This document shows positions 1 to 6,620 of a stretch of 10,204 nt of DNA, piece after piece. The position numbers and the translations under genes were made by a program. The DNA is from Desulfobacteraceae bacterium (GTDB lineage: Bacteria; Desulfobacterota; DSM-4660; Desulfatiglandales; Desulfatiglandaceae): assembly GCA_030612945.1 (NCBI GenBank), contig JAUWMY010000061.1, positions 1 through 10,204 of the forward strand. The letters run 5' to 3'. Below the pieces are notes generated by a model that was not told the origin of the DNA, did not search any database, and was given only the letters and a program-made list of their open reading frames with translations. Each line of letters opens with the position of its first letter. The stretch's first letter is position 1.

Positions 1-229
1 CTCTGGGAAACATCGCCCCCAGTTCCCCGTAACAAAGAGCACCACACAGGGCAAATATACCTCCGACAAACCAGCAAAAAAGCATGGTTTGAGGATTGCC
101 AAGTTCTGCTATGATGAAACCGGAAGTGGTGAATATCCCGGTTCCTATCATATTGGCAATCACTAAGATCGTTGCCGAAAAGAACCCGATTTCTCTCTTT
201 AGGTGGTTATTATTCAGGCTGTTTTTCAA
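1..229 (-). CDS. APC-family amino-acid permease, N-terminal part (runs off window)
   Basis: Partial gene; 76 codons lie inside the window and the 3' end is beyond base 1. The translation contains EIGFFSATILVIANMIGTGIF, followed by TTSGFIIAELGN and a second hydrophobic helix ending in YGELGAMFP. This is the N-terminal pattern of APC-superfamily amino-acid permeases: the unwound GTGIF substrate-binding segment in TM1, then TM2 ending in a YxELG motif. The family imports or exchanges amino acids across the inner membrane by secondary transport; the substrate cannot be read from this fragment. I chose the TTG at 229-227 because an in-frame TGA lies four codons upstream and no ATG or GTG occurs before the conserved segment; a GGTGA about 6 nt upstream is a weak Shine-Dalgarno. 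It follows the methylase-like gene by 126 bp on the same strand but its function seems unrelated, so it is probably not part of the uptake operon. Confidence 0.85.
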   Translation of the reverse strand, partial: MKNSLNNNHLKREIGFFSATILVIANMIGTGIFTTSGFIIAELGNPQTMLFCWFVGGIFALCGALCYGELGAMFPR

Positions 230-276
230 GGTTGTTCACCGGATCGAGATAGGTAGCAGGTCCGTTCATGTCTGCC

Positions 277-303
277 GCAGTGAGACGCTGGGCAGATCAC
301 TGC
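277..303. promoter_or_regulatory. short inverted repeat in the permease leader
   Basis: GCAGTGA (277-283) and TCACTGC (297-303) form a perfect 7-bp dyad with a 13-nt loop, about 48 bp upstream of the permease start. It could be an operator or a small RNA hairpin. There is no adjacent T-tract, so a terminator is unlikely. I see nothing else recognisable in 230-355. Confidence 0.25.
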
Positions 304-355
304 TATCTTGTTAACAGTTACATTCATTTAAATTTGTTATTGCGCTATCAGCTTG

Positions 356-1264
356 TCATTGTGCCTTTGACTGTACTCGTTTCATAGCCGCCTCATAGGG
401 CTTGCCTTCCAGAAAACGTCCAATGAGTAACAGGCCCATAAACTTCTCCTTTTCTTTTGAAAGCTTGTCTCCCATATCGGCCACGGTACCGCGCAGGATG
501 CGCTGTCGGTCCGGATATCCGGCCCAGTATACCACAGCACACGGTGTGTCCGATGGAAGCACTTCACCAAGGGCTGTAAACAACTTCTTCGGCTCACTTA
601 GGGCCATATACAGGACCATGGTGGTGGCATATTTTCCCAGATCCTTCAGAATCTGGCGGTCTTCCATGTCCCGATCCGTCAAGAAGAAGGGCGCCGTCTG
701 CATGACAAAGCGGGTATCATGGGAGGGAATAGTGCTTTTCCCCAAGGCGGCCATGGCTGCTGCATCGCAGCCCATGCCTGGGATAATGACTACATCTCCT
801 AGATCGAAGTGCTCCACATACCAATGGCTGGGACCAAAGAGGCAGGGATTGCCGGAATCGAGCAAGCCGACGTCTTTTCCCTGGGCCAAAAGTTCCTTGA
901 TCTTTTCTACTCGTGCGTCCCTTATCCTGAAGCGTTCCACCCTGAACTTGGCTGTTTGCTCCTTGCTGAGTTCTCGATAGCTCTTGCCTTTGTAGTCCCA
1001 AAATCCCGTCCATGGATCAAACAGGATGGACTTGTTGCCGATGTATTCTTGAAAGAGCTTTACATGCTTGTCAGAAGCTAGAATAACGTCCATCCGTTTG
1101 ATCGTGTTCAGGGCCTGGAGCGTGGCTGTCTTAGGCCCAGCAGGACCCGTGCCGATGACATAGAAATGACCTCGGCCCCAAGCTGCCGCTTGAGAAGACC
1201 AGAGCCCCACTGTAAAAACGACCGCGATCGCTATAAGAAAAAAAAGCTGCGTTTTTTGTTTCAT
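356..1264 (-). CDS. exported tetrapyrrole-methylase-like protein
   Basis: 302 aa. Residues 1-28 are a convincing Sec signal peptide: charged MKQK, a hydrophobic stretch LFFLIAIAVVFTVGLW, then SSQAAA. The rest matches the tetrapyrrole (corrin/porphyrin) methylase fold over its length. Visible landmarks are FYVIGTGPAGPK at 34-45 (N-terminal SAM/substrate loop), DVGLLDSGNPCLFG at 131-144 (family 'sGdP' motif), VIIPGMGCDAAAMAALG at 159-175, TTMVLYMAL at 214-222, then PCAVVYWAGYPDRQRILRGTV and GLLLIGRFL in the C-terminal lobe. Family members methylate tetrapyrroles in the cytoplasm with SAM, so an exported copy is odd; it may bind or carry a tetrapyrrole rather than methylate it. I chose the ATG at 1264-1262 over an upstream in-frame ATG because AGGAGGA lies about 7 nt before it and the signal peptide starts there. 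It follows the DUF4198 gene by 89 bp in the same operon. The fold assignment is firm; function is open. Confidence 0.85.
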   Translation of the reverse strand: MKQKTQLFFLIAIAVVFTVGLWSSQAAAWGRGHFYVIGTGPAGPKTATLQALNTIKRMDVILASDKHVKLFQEYIGNKSILFDPWTGFWDYKGKSYRELSKEQTAKFRVERFRIRDARVEKIKELLAQGKDVGLLDSGNPCLFGPSHWYVEHFDLGDVVIIPGMGCDAAAMAALGKSTIPSHDTRFVMQTAPFFLTDRDMEDRQILKDLGKYATTMVLYMALSEPKKLFTALGEVLPSDTPCAVVYWAGYPDRQRILRGTVADMGDKLSKEKEKFMGLLLIGRFLEGKPYEAAMKRVQSKAQ

Positions 1265-1353
1265 TGCATGTCCTCCTGAAAAACCTATTCGACTCATGTT
1301 TCTCTTCTTCGTGATGTTCAACCGTGAGATACACGGTGAGGGAGCCCCACGTC

Positions 1354-2115
1354 TCATTTCACCTCAAAGGTAAGCGTGGAACAGTAAAAGTACTCGTCAC
1401 ATTCCTCCAAATCGGGATAAGGAAGCTTATGAGGAACTTTCACCAGCCACACACCCTTCTTGAGAAGTTTAATGTTTGCCTTGCCTTCATTATTCATCAT
1501 GGTTGTGAAGGCATAGGTTTCATTTTCATCTGAAAAACCTGAGTAGGTAGCGTAAAGGTAATCGTGGGAAAGGAGTTTTCCTTGGAAGAGGATCTTTACC
1601 GGTAAAAGATCACCTTCTTTCAGCCCAGCGGGACTCTTCAGGGGAACAATTTCCAGAAGATCGTCCACCTCCCGGCTAAGGCCCTGCCCTTGTCCACCAA
1701 CGCTTATGACTGCCTTTGCCCTCATGTCATAACTAACGCACTTGATAGCATTGTCTATGCCCTTTTTCGTCTGCCTTTTGTATCCATCGGTAGTTTTGGT
1801 ATAAACGCCCGGGTTGATCTGGGCGAATACCAGGTAAACGCCCTTTTGCTTGACAGTGAATTCGTATTGGCCCACGGAGATCTGCTTGAGCGGTACCGTG
1901 TGTCCCTGAGGGTCCAATGCATATATGCGCTTCAGGTGCCCCTCTTTTATGACCCCGTCTTTCGGAAACTTATGGCCCCATCCGATTTCAACTTGTACGG
2001 ATTCACCTGCATCAGGTTGATAGTTGTCCACATTAAGCCAGAGCATATGGCCCCACACACCGGAGGCAGCTAAGACCATCATCAAGCAGCATAAAACGGT
2101 AAAAATCTTTCTCAT
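1354..2115 (-). CDS. DUF4198 family periplasmic protein
   Basis: 253 aa. A signal peptide (MRKIFTVLCCLMMVLAASGVWG) is followed by GHMLWLNVDNYQPDAGESV at 22-40 and a conserved W-G-H-K-F-P stretch. This is the DUF4198 signature, whose members are predicted periplasmic beta-rich proteins often found beside metal (nickel/cobalt) transporters or TonB-dependent receptors. If cleavage falls after Gly22 the mature protein starts with His23, which could act as a metal ligand; that is inference. Later sequence shows beta-strand patterns and GDLLPVKILFQGKLL, typical of the family's second domain. The ATG at 2115 has AAGGGAG about 9-10 nt upstream. It lies between the small secreted ORF (47 bp) and the methylase-like gene (89 bp), all in one direction. 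Likely role: periplasmic binding or handling of the ligand brought in by the receptor. Confidence 0.8.
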   Translation of the reverse strand: MRKIFTVLCCLMMVLAASGVWGHMLWLNVDNYQPDAGESVQVEIGWGHKFPKDGVIKEGHLKRIYALDPQGHTVPLKQISVGQYEFTVKQKGVYLVFAQINPGVYTKTTDGYKRQTKKGIDNAIKCVSYDMRAKAVISVGGQGQGLSREVDDLLEIVPLKSPAGLKEGDLLPVKILFQGKLLSHDYLYATYSGFSDENETYAFTTMMNNEGKANIKLLKKGVWLVKVPHKLPYPDLEECDEYFYCSTLTFEVK

Positions 2116-2162
2116 ATCTGTTTTCTCCCTTCTGACATCGTTTGGTTGTTTAGTGGTTTACT

Positions 2163-2276
2163 TCATGTGATCATTTCCTGATGAGCATGGGTATTCGCAT
2201 AACAGAAAAAGGAGAGACACAACATCAGTAATGCCCACGCCTGTTTCGACTCCGTGAGTCTGTTGCGTGTTATCAT
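2163..2276 (-). CDS. 37-aa putative secreted peptide
   Basis: Small ORF of 37 codons plus TGA, starting with ATG at 2276-2274. AAGGAGG lies 6 nt upstream, one of the best Shine-Dalgarno sites in the window, and this is the main argument that it is translated. The product begins MITRNRLTESKQ, then has a hydrophobic core AWALLMLCLSFFCYA and NTHA, a plausible signal-peptidase site (T at -3, A at -1). After cleavage only HQEMIT would remain. Alternatively it stays as a single-pass membrane peptide, or the ORF is a leader peptide that couples translation to the DUF4198 gene 47 bp downstream. The Cys at 20 and 25 do not form a lipobox. I recognise no family. Position between receptor and DUF4198 suggests membership of the uptake operon. 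Confidence 0.5.
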   Translation of the reverse strand: MITRNRLTESKQAWALLMLCLSFFCYANTHAHQEMIT

Positions 2277-2330
2277 ATCCACCCTCCTTGAAGGTAGTGA
2301 TGTGCAAGGTCATTGCCGCGATAGTCTGAC

Positions 2331-2354
2331 AGGCGGGACAAGACTGTCCCGCCT
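2331..2354. repeat. perfect 10-bp GC-rich hairpin after the receptor gene
   Basis: AGGCGGGACA (2331-2340), loop AGAC, TGTCCCGCCT (2345-2354). It sits about 60 bp past the receptor stop codon and 55 bp before the small ORF. Without a T-tract on either strand it is not a standard intrinsic terminator. It resembles dispersed REP-type palindromes of Deltaproteobacteria, and it could stabilise the 3' end of the receptor mRNA or set differential expression within the operon. Confidence 0.5.
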
Positions 2355-2414
2355 ATCGGTTATGCAAGGCTGAAAACATGGCAACAGCCGCACCATTCCC
2401 TGAGCAGTTTTGAC

Positions 2415-4472
2415 CTAAAAGTTCAGTGTAGCTGACATTCCAGCAGTAGTTCCCGGCATGTCATAACCGTAATGCAATTGATATTCCTGATCTGTGACGT
2501 TGTTCACATAGCCCTTCAGTGTGAAGTCGCAATCATGTGGAAGCTTGAAGGTATGCTGAGCCCCCACGGCAACAATTAATACGTCTTCCATAGTATCGTG
2601 ATGCTTGCTATAACGCTCGCCCATATACTTGGCATTAAGATTCACCACTCCGCCTTCCCAGAGCTTATAATCAAGTCCCAGGACGACCTTGTTCCTGGGC
2701 TGGTTTTGCAGAAGATAGTGGGTATTTTCAGTGTCCATCGGATGATTCTCCGCATTCCAGTCCTGATACGTATATGCCAGGTAGCCGCTCAGATCCTGCC
2801 TGAAGCTCCTTGACAGTTCCAGTTCAACACCGTAAACAATCATATCGATGTTATATACTATGGTTGAAGGAGCGCCACTAATATAGTTGTGCTGCTGATA
2901 GTTGCTGATGTCGGAGTAGTAAAAGGCCGCCCTGAATTTTGTATCCTCAAGCACCTCTTTTACTCCGCCTATCTCGTATGTCCATGATGTTTCTGTTTTA
3001 AAGTCCGCATTTGCCTTTATATACTCTTCCTCGGACCCGGCCCGGGCCCATCTCCAGAGATCTCAGATTCAAGGCATACGCATTTCACGACTTACTGAGG
3101 CATAGAGGGAAAGACTATCATCGAATTCATAGTCCAGGCGAGCTTTTGGACACCATTCTCTCTCTATTCTTCGGGTCTTTTTTGATATATCGCCAAATTC
3201 GTATGAATCAGTGGCGAATTCATACCAGCGGGTCCCAAAGGTCAGCGTAACGGGATCTGCTACAGACCATACATCCTGGATAAAAAGGGCGGTTATTGCG
3301 TAGAAATCTTTATTGTCAGGTGTTCCCTGATTCCTGTAATCGCCGCCAATGGATAAGGAGTGGTTGTTGATCAAATCGAAATCCAAATAATCCAGGGCGA
3401 AACCACCGGTATATTCTTCCTTGTAGTTCCATTTGTCACTTCCGTCTGCCAAACGGGCGTATCTGTCTCGCTTTGACAATTGCTGATAAATTTGACCCCG
3501 AAGCTCTCCTACAGTGAGTGGCTGTTCGATAAGGACGTGTTGGTCATTGACGGTTCTTTCCCATTGATTTTTTCCACCAGCATAGGCTTTACCTTCATTA
3601 TCGTGGGTAAATGTATCAACTTCACCGGAACGAACAATGGGATAACCGGGATCATAGTTGGATGCCGGGTCATCGGGGTCATTTATCACCGCATACCCCG
3701 TTACAGTATCCACATGATCGACACCGTAGGTGATGGTTCCACCTGTGGGAAGATAGAAAGAAAATCGACCATTGAAATTATCTGTGTTGTAGTCGTTGCC
3801 TCTCAGGTACCCGTCTCCTTCCCTGTGAGCAGCGGCTAAAGAGTAGCCGATGGTTTCAAGCATTCCTCCCGTGACATTTGCACTATAGCTCTGTGCACCA
3901 TAAGGACCGAATCCGGTTCTCACAATGCAGTCAGGTTTAAGATCATCTGTTTTCTTGCCCTTTTTTGTAATAATATTGATGGCGCCACCCATGGAAAAAG
4001 GGTATAGTAGTGAATGGCTCCCGCGAATGATCTCAATGGTTTCGACATTATCCAGTGGCACGGTGGTCCAGTCCATCTTGAAGTAACCGTGACTTCCATG
4101 GAGCCTCATGGGCCTGCCGTCCATGAATATCTGGTATCGTGACTGGTCCATTCCCCTGATATAAATACCTTCCGACTGATTCGGTGTAACGGATGACTGA
4201 AGCACACTCAACCCCAGCGCTTCACTCAACACGTCCCTGATGGTTTCAACGGAACCGGCTTTCTGAAACTTATCCACATTGATTACTGTGACATCCGGTG
4301 TTACGACCATAGACTCTTCCCTCAAGGGATGATCCCTGACAATTACCTTGTCAAGTCGATAGCGCTTTCCTTCTTTCTCTGTGTCCACCTCTTGTGCAAG
4401 ACCATATGCTGGGATGGAAAAAAGAAAGAAGATACTCATCATGATGACAAGTTTAGATTTTATAACCTTCAT
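2415..4472 (-). CDS. TonB-dependent outer-membrane receptor interrupted by two in-frame TGA codons
   Basis: 685 codons in a single frame if codons 468 and 470 (both TGA) are read through. Signal peptide at about 1-26 (hydrophobic core then AYGLAQ). A TonB-box-like DKVIVRD is at 41-47. The plug domain covers about 55-170 with VLSEALGLSVLQS, IYIRGMDQSRYQIFMDGRP, VETIEIIRGSHSLLYPFSMGGAINIITKKG. The beta-barrel follows and ends with the terminal Phe of outer-membrane proteins (SATLNF). Barrel sequence reads well on both sides of the TGA pair: SREMRMP before, and DLWRWARAG then EYIKANADFKTETSWTYEIG after, so there is no net frameshift. ATG 4472 has AAGGAGG about 10 nt upstream. The family imports metal chelates, cobalamin, haem or other large ligands using TonB energy; this ligand is unknown. 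If the TGAs are true stops, the product would be a 467-aa truncated barrel and the gene a pseudogene. Confidence 0.8.
3033..3071 (-). other. UGA-Ile-UGA and downstream hairpin (possible selenocysteine site)
   Basis: On the minus strand the codons run CCT TGA ATC TGA GAT CTC TGG. Downstream, GGGCCC (3049-3044), loop GGGCC, GGGTCC (3038-3033) forms a 6-bp stem with one G-U pair. The loop starts 19 nt after the second TGA and 25 nt after the first. Known bacterial SECIS elements lie directly after the UGA, with a small apical loop carrying G in its first positions, so the geometry fits both codons. The stem is short and very GC-rich and could occur by chance. Confidence 0.35.
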
Positions 4473-4754
4473 TATTGCTCTCCCTCCTTAGATTAGATTA
4501 AGTAATCAGATTTGCTCTTTTAGAGATTGGTCTCGGGGCAGACAACCACAGGATCAGTCCACATCTGGTTGACACAGGGATGATTCGGTAGTATTAAGAT
4601 ACACGAAGCATTCCTCACCCCGAGGGGGCTTCACCCGGGAAGGCAGCTCGCGAACCCTGTCCGGCACCTGCTGCCTTCCCTAAGCTTTTTGATATTTACT
4701 ACTTTTTCTGGCTGCTCATCTCCTAATTCGCTTCCCTATCACCCCCTTTTGTTT
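4473..4754 (-). promoter_or_regulatory. structured leader between tonB and the receptor gene
   Basis: A 282-nt gap inside an otherwise tight operon. It holds an 11-bp perfect stem, GGGAAGGCAGC (4637-4647) with GCTGCCTTCCC (4670-4680), loop 22 nt. Next to it is a compound hairpin closed by GAAGC (4605-4609) and GCTTC (4628-4632) with inner C-rich/G-rich pairing. A CAACCA/TGGTTG pairing lies nearer the receptor, then GAGACCAATCTC. The receptor's AAGGAGG site follows. I looked for the cobalamin-riboswitch core and did not find it, and I match no other riboswitch class. On the plus strand the 11-bp stem is followed by a T-run (4686-4690), but no plus-strand gene ends there. It may hold a separate promoter and an RNA control element for the receptor. 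Confidence 0.4.
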
Positions 4755-5417
4755 TCAAGTAAGTTCAAACACTATCGTAAGCTCCAGGGGAACCTCTCCC
4801 CTAAAAAGACGTTCAGGAGGCTTTGGAAACGGAGCAGCATCCTGCACAGCCTTGAGCGCTGCTTTATCCAGGGCGCTGTGCCTGGAGGATTTCACAACCT
4901 CAACCGCCCTGACACCTCCTTCCGGTGTGATCATAAACCCTATGGTCACAGATCCCTCTATTTGCCTGATCCTGGCTATATCAGGATATTTTTTGTGTCT
5001 TTCTATCTTAAGTCTCACCATCTCCAGATAGCCGATAGAAGTCTCCACCAGTTCTCCTGGACTCCAGTCAGCGATTTGGAAACCGGGAGTGGCAGAGATA
5101 TCCGGCATGCCGATGCTCTCCACAAGGCTGTCGGACAGATCTTTTTCAGCAGGCTCTGCTTTTATCGGTTTGAAGTTGGGCATCACTCGCTGAGTGACCT
5201 TAAGCCTTTTTACATCCAGTGGCTGAGGCGCCTTGGGCCTGTGGCGGGGCCTGGGTATACTTCTTGCAATTGGTTTGGATATATTCTGCATGGTCAGCTC
5301 GATGTAGCTCAACGCCTTTGACGTGTAAATTCCGGAAATGTGCGTGAAGATAACCAGATGGATGCAGAGAGAAACGCCCACCAAAACACGAAAAAGCCAG
5401 TTGGGTTTTCTTTTCAA
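4755..5417 (-). CDS. tonB: TonB energy transducer
   Basis: 220 aa. The N-terminal membrane anchor is at about 7-25 (LFRVLVGVSLCIHLVIF). It keeps the S-x-x-x-H pair at Ser16 and His20, the same numbering as the functionally essential pair of E. coli TonB. A short basic/Pro-rich periplasmic linker follows (SIPRPRHRPKAPQPL). The C-terminal TonB domain covers about 128-220 with YLEMVRLKIERHKKYPDIAR, then GSVTIGFMITPEGGVRAVEVVKSS and a final ELTIVFEL strand. It carries proton-motive energy from ExbB/ExbD to the receptor's TonB box. The start is a TTG at 5417-5415 that overlaps the exbD stop (TTGA), with GGAG about 8 nt upstream, so translation is probably coupled. The linker is short compared with enteric TonB. 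Its place between exbBD and a receptor suggests it serves that receptor. Confidence 0.93.
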   Translation of the reverse strand: MKRKPNWLFRVLVGVSLCIHLVIFTHISGIYTSKALSYIELTMQNISKPIARSIPRPRHRPKAPQPLDVKRLKVTQRVMPNFKPIKAEPAEKDLSDSLVESIGMPDISATPGFQIADWSPGELVETSIGYLEMVRLKIERHKKYPDIARIRQIEGSVTIGFMITPEGGVRAVEVVKSSRHSALDKAALKAVQDAAPFPKPPERLFRGEVPLELTIVFELT

Positions 5418-5821
5418 AACTCTTTCTCCGTTGCCAAGCAGAGCCGGCCTGCCCCGGCTGCTTTGGCCACATCCATAACTTTTACGGCTTTATTAAGAAT
5501 CACCGCCCGGTCAGCCCTAATAACGACCAGCTTGTTTTTCTGGCCCCCGACCATTTCCTTAAGCCTGTCAAAGAGCCCAGCGAGGGTGACCTCCTTATTT
5601 TCGAGAAATGCCCTTCCTTGCTGATCTACATATACTGTAATTACCTCCTCTGTCTGGGGTGCAGATGCCTTGGCCTGGGGCAGCTTGATCTTGATACCTT
5701 CGTCCACCATAAAGTTGGTGGTCAACAAAAAATAAATCAGAAGCAGAAAAACGATATCAATCAGCGATGTGAGAGGCGCCTGTATCTGATAACGGGGCCT
5801 TTTCTTACGGTGAACCAGCAT
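5414..5821 (-). CDS. exbD: ExbD/TolR family biopolymer transport protein
   Basis: 135 aa. A basic cytoplasmic N-terminus (HRKKRPRYQIQ) leads into the single membrane helix LTSLIDIVFLLLIYFLLTTNF, with the family's proton-carrying aspartate at Asp22. The periplasmic domain starts with IKIKLPQAKA and has ITVYVDQQGRAFLENKEV and LVVIRADRAVILNKAVKVMDVAKAAG, the standard ExbD/TolR pattern. It forms the proton channel with ExbB. The ATG at 5821 has AAGGA about 7 nt upstream. The stop codon overlaps the tonB start. Pairing with tonB rather than tolA/tolB/pal supports ExbD over TolR. The C-terminal tail (RLCLATEKEF) is slightly divergent. Confidence 0.93.
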   Translation of the reverse strand: MLVHRKKRPRYQIQAPLTSLIDIVFLLLIYFLLTTNFMVDEGIKIKLPQAKASAPQTEEVITVYVDQQGRAFLENKEVTLAGLFDRLKEMVGGQKNKLVVIRADRAVILNKAVKVMDVAKAAGAGRLCLATEKEF

Positions 5822-5850
5822 AATATGTTCCTTTTAAAAGATGAAAGCTC

Positions 5851-5912
5851 AAAGCTGAAAGCTGAAAGCAACTTCCTCTTTAATTCTTCTTTGGCTTTCA
5901 GCTTTCAGCTTT
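5851..5912. repeat. 19-bp perfect inverted repeat of GAAAGCT units between exbB and exbD
   Basis: AAAGCTGAAAGCTGAAAGC (5851-5869) and its exact reverse complement (5894-5912), spacer 24 bp. Each arm is built from 7-bp CTGAAAG units. The right arm overlaps the end of exbB and provides its TGA stop (5907-5905). In the exbB-exbD mRNA it would fold into a very stable hairpin without a clean U-tract, so it more likely affects mRNA stability or the exbB:exbD ratio than terminates. Such CTGAAAG/CTCAAAG repeats are dispersed intergenic elements in this group, from memory. Confidence 0.7.
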
Positions 5913-6510
5913 TCCCTATGGCCTTGATAAATGTAACAGCTCCATCCTGAAGCCGGGCCTCGTATTTGTCCACACGGGAAATTAGATAGCTGTGGGCTAC
6001 CATTGTAGGCAGCGCAACAGCCAGCCCCAGGGCAGTGGTCAACATGGCCTCCCAGATTCCACCGGCAAGAACCGACGCATTGACCTTGCCCCCCATCTGT
6101 TGGATTACCATAAACGCCTTGATCATACCGATCACCGTCCCCAAAAGGCCGAGCAAAGGGGCTATATTCCCGACGGTAGCAAGGACCTGGAGGTAACTGG
6201 AAAGACCTCTCACTTCTTCATCCGTGGCATGAACGATAACCGTTTCCAGGGTTTCCCTGTCATGGTCCTTGACCTCTATCGCCTGTGTCAAAACACGTCC
6301 CATGGGAGAATCGCTTGAACCGGCGAGTTCATAGGCCTGATGATCTTCACCCTTTTTCAAGAGATGGGCGATTTTTTCCGCTAGGCCGGCTCCCCGGCTA
6401 CGCATCCGTGCAAAACGGATCAAACGTTCCAGAAAGATGGCCAGGCCCAGAACAGAACAAAAAAGGATGGGCGTTACAAGAACACCCCCTTTTGCAAGAA
6501 AATCAATCAT
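5905..6510 (-). CDS. exbB: ExbB/TolQ/MotA family proton channel protein
   Basis: 201 aa. Three membrane segments: GGVLVTPILFCSVLGLAIFLERLIRF near the N-terminus, then VLATVGNIAPLLGLLGTVIGMIKAF in the middle, and VLAGGIWEAMLTTALGLAVALPTMVAHSYL. The GLLGTVxGM and E-A-M-L-T-T-A-L-G-L motifs are diagnostic of MotA/TolQ/ExbB proteins. It forms the inner-membrane pentamer around ExbD that uses the proton-motive force to drive TonB. I chose ATG 6510 because GGGGGA lies just upstream (6520-6515); an in-frame TTG at 6522 would add four residues but has no ribosome site. The stop codon lies inside an inverted repeat shared with the exbB-exbD spacer. Neighbouring tonB favours ExbB over TolQ. Confidence 0.93.
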   Translation of the reverse strand: MIDFLAKGGVLVTPILFCSVLGLAIFLERLIRFARMRSRGAGLAEKIAHLLKKGEDHQAYELAGSSDSPMGRVLTQAIEVKDHDRETLETVIVHATDEEVRGLSSYLQVLATVGNIAPLLGLLGTVIGMIKAFMVIQQMGGKVNASVLAGGIWEAMLTTALGLAVALPTMVAHSYLISRVDKYEARLQDGAVTFIKAIGKS

Positions 6511-6542
6511 ATTATCCCCCAAAAAATAATTCAGGAATTTAG

Positions 6543-6612
6543 CTATTGAGCTGAAGGCTCAAAGCTCAAAGTAAGAAAAACCCAAAAGCTCTTCTTTCCT
6601 TGCTTTCAGCTT
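6543..6612. repeat. degenerate copy of the CTGAAAG/CTCAAAG inverted repeat upstream of exbB
   Basis: GAGCTGAAGGCTCAAAGCTC at about 6549-6568 and GCTTTCAGCTTTT at 6601-6613 resemble the two arms of the perfect repeat at 5851-5912, with the same 7-bp units but more mismatches. exbB is thus flanked on both sides by copies of the element. I see no promoter that I could defend in the 110-bp gap to the repeat-protein gene. Confidence 0.45.
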
Positions 6613-6620
6613 TTATTCCT

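Noticed and set aside
402..980. 192-codon plus-strand ORF opposite the methylase-like gene
   Set aside because: Lies entirely antisense to a gene with clear family motifs, and shows no recognisable domain.
2954..3071. Frameshift as the cause of the interruption in the receptor gene
   Set aside because: The ORFs on both sides are in the same frame and receptor-like sequence continues in that frame from just after the second TGA; the alternative frames in the gap give no receptor motif.
4637..4680. SRP (4.5S) RNA, because of GCGAACCCTGTCCGG near a GGAAGGCAGCAG-like segment
   Set aside because: The segments are on opposite strands and in the wrong order for the conserved domain IV; the match comes from a simple hairpin.
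4560..4700. Cobalamin riboswitch upstream of the receptor
   Set aside because: AGGGAA and GGTGCC occur, but the conserved GCCACTG-type core and its spacing are missing.
4689..5321. 210-codon plus-strand ORF opposite tonB
   Set aside because: Antisense shadow of tonB; composition is not protein-like and no start signal is seen.
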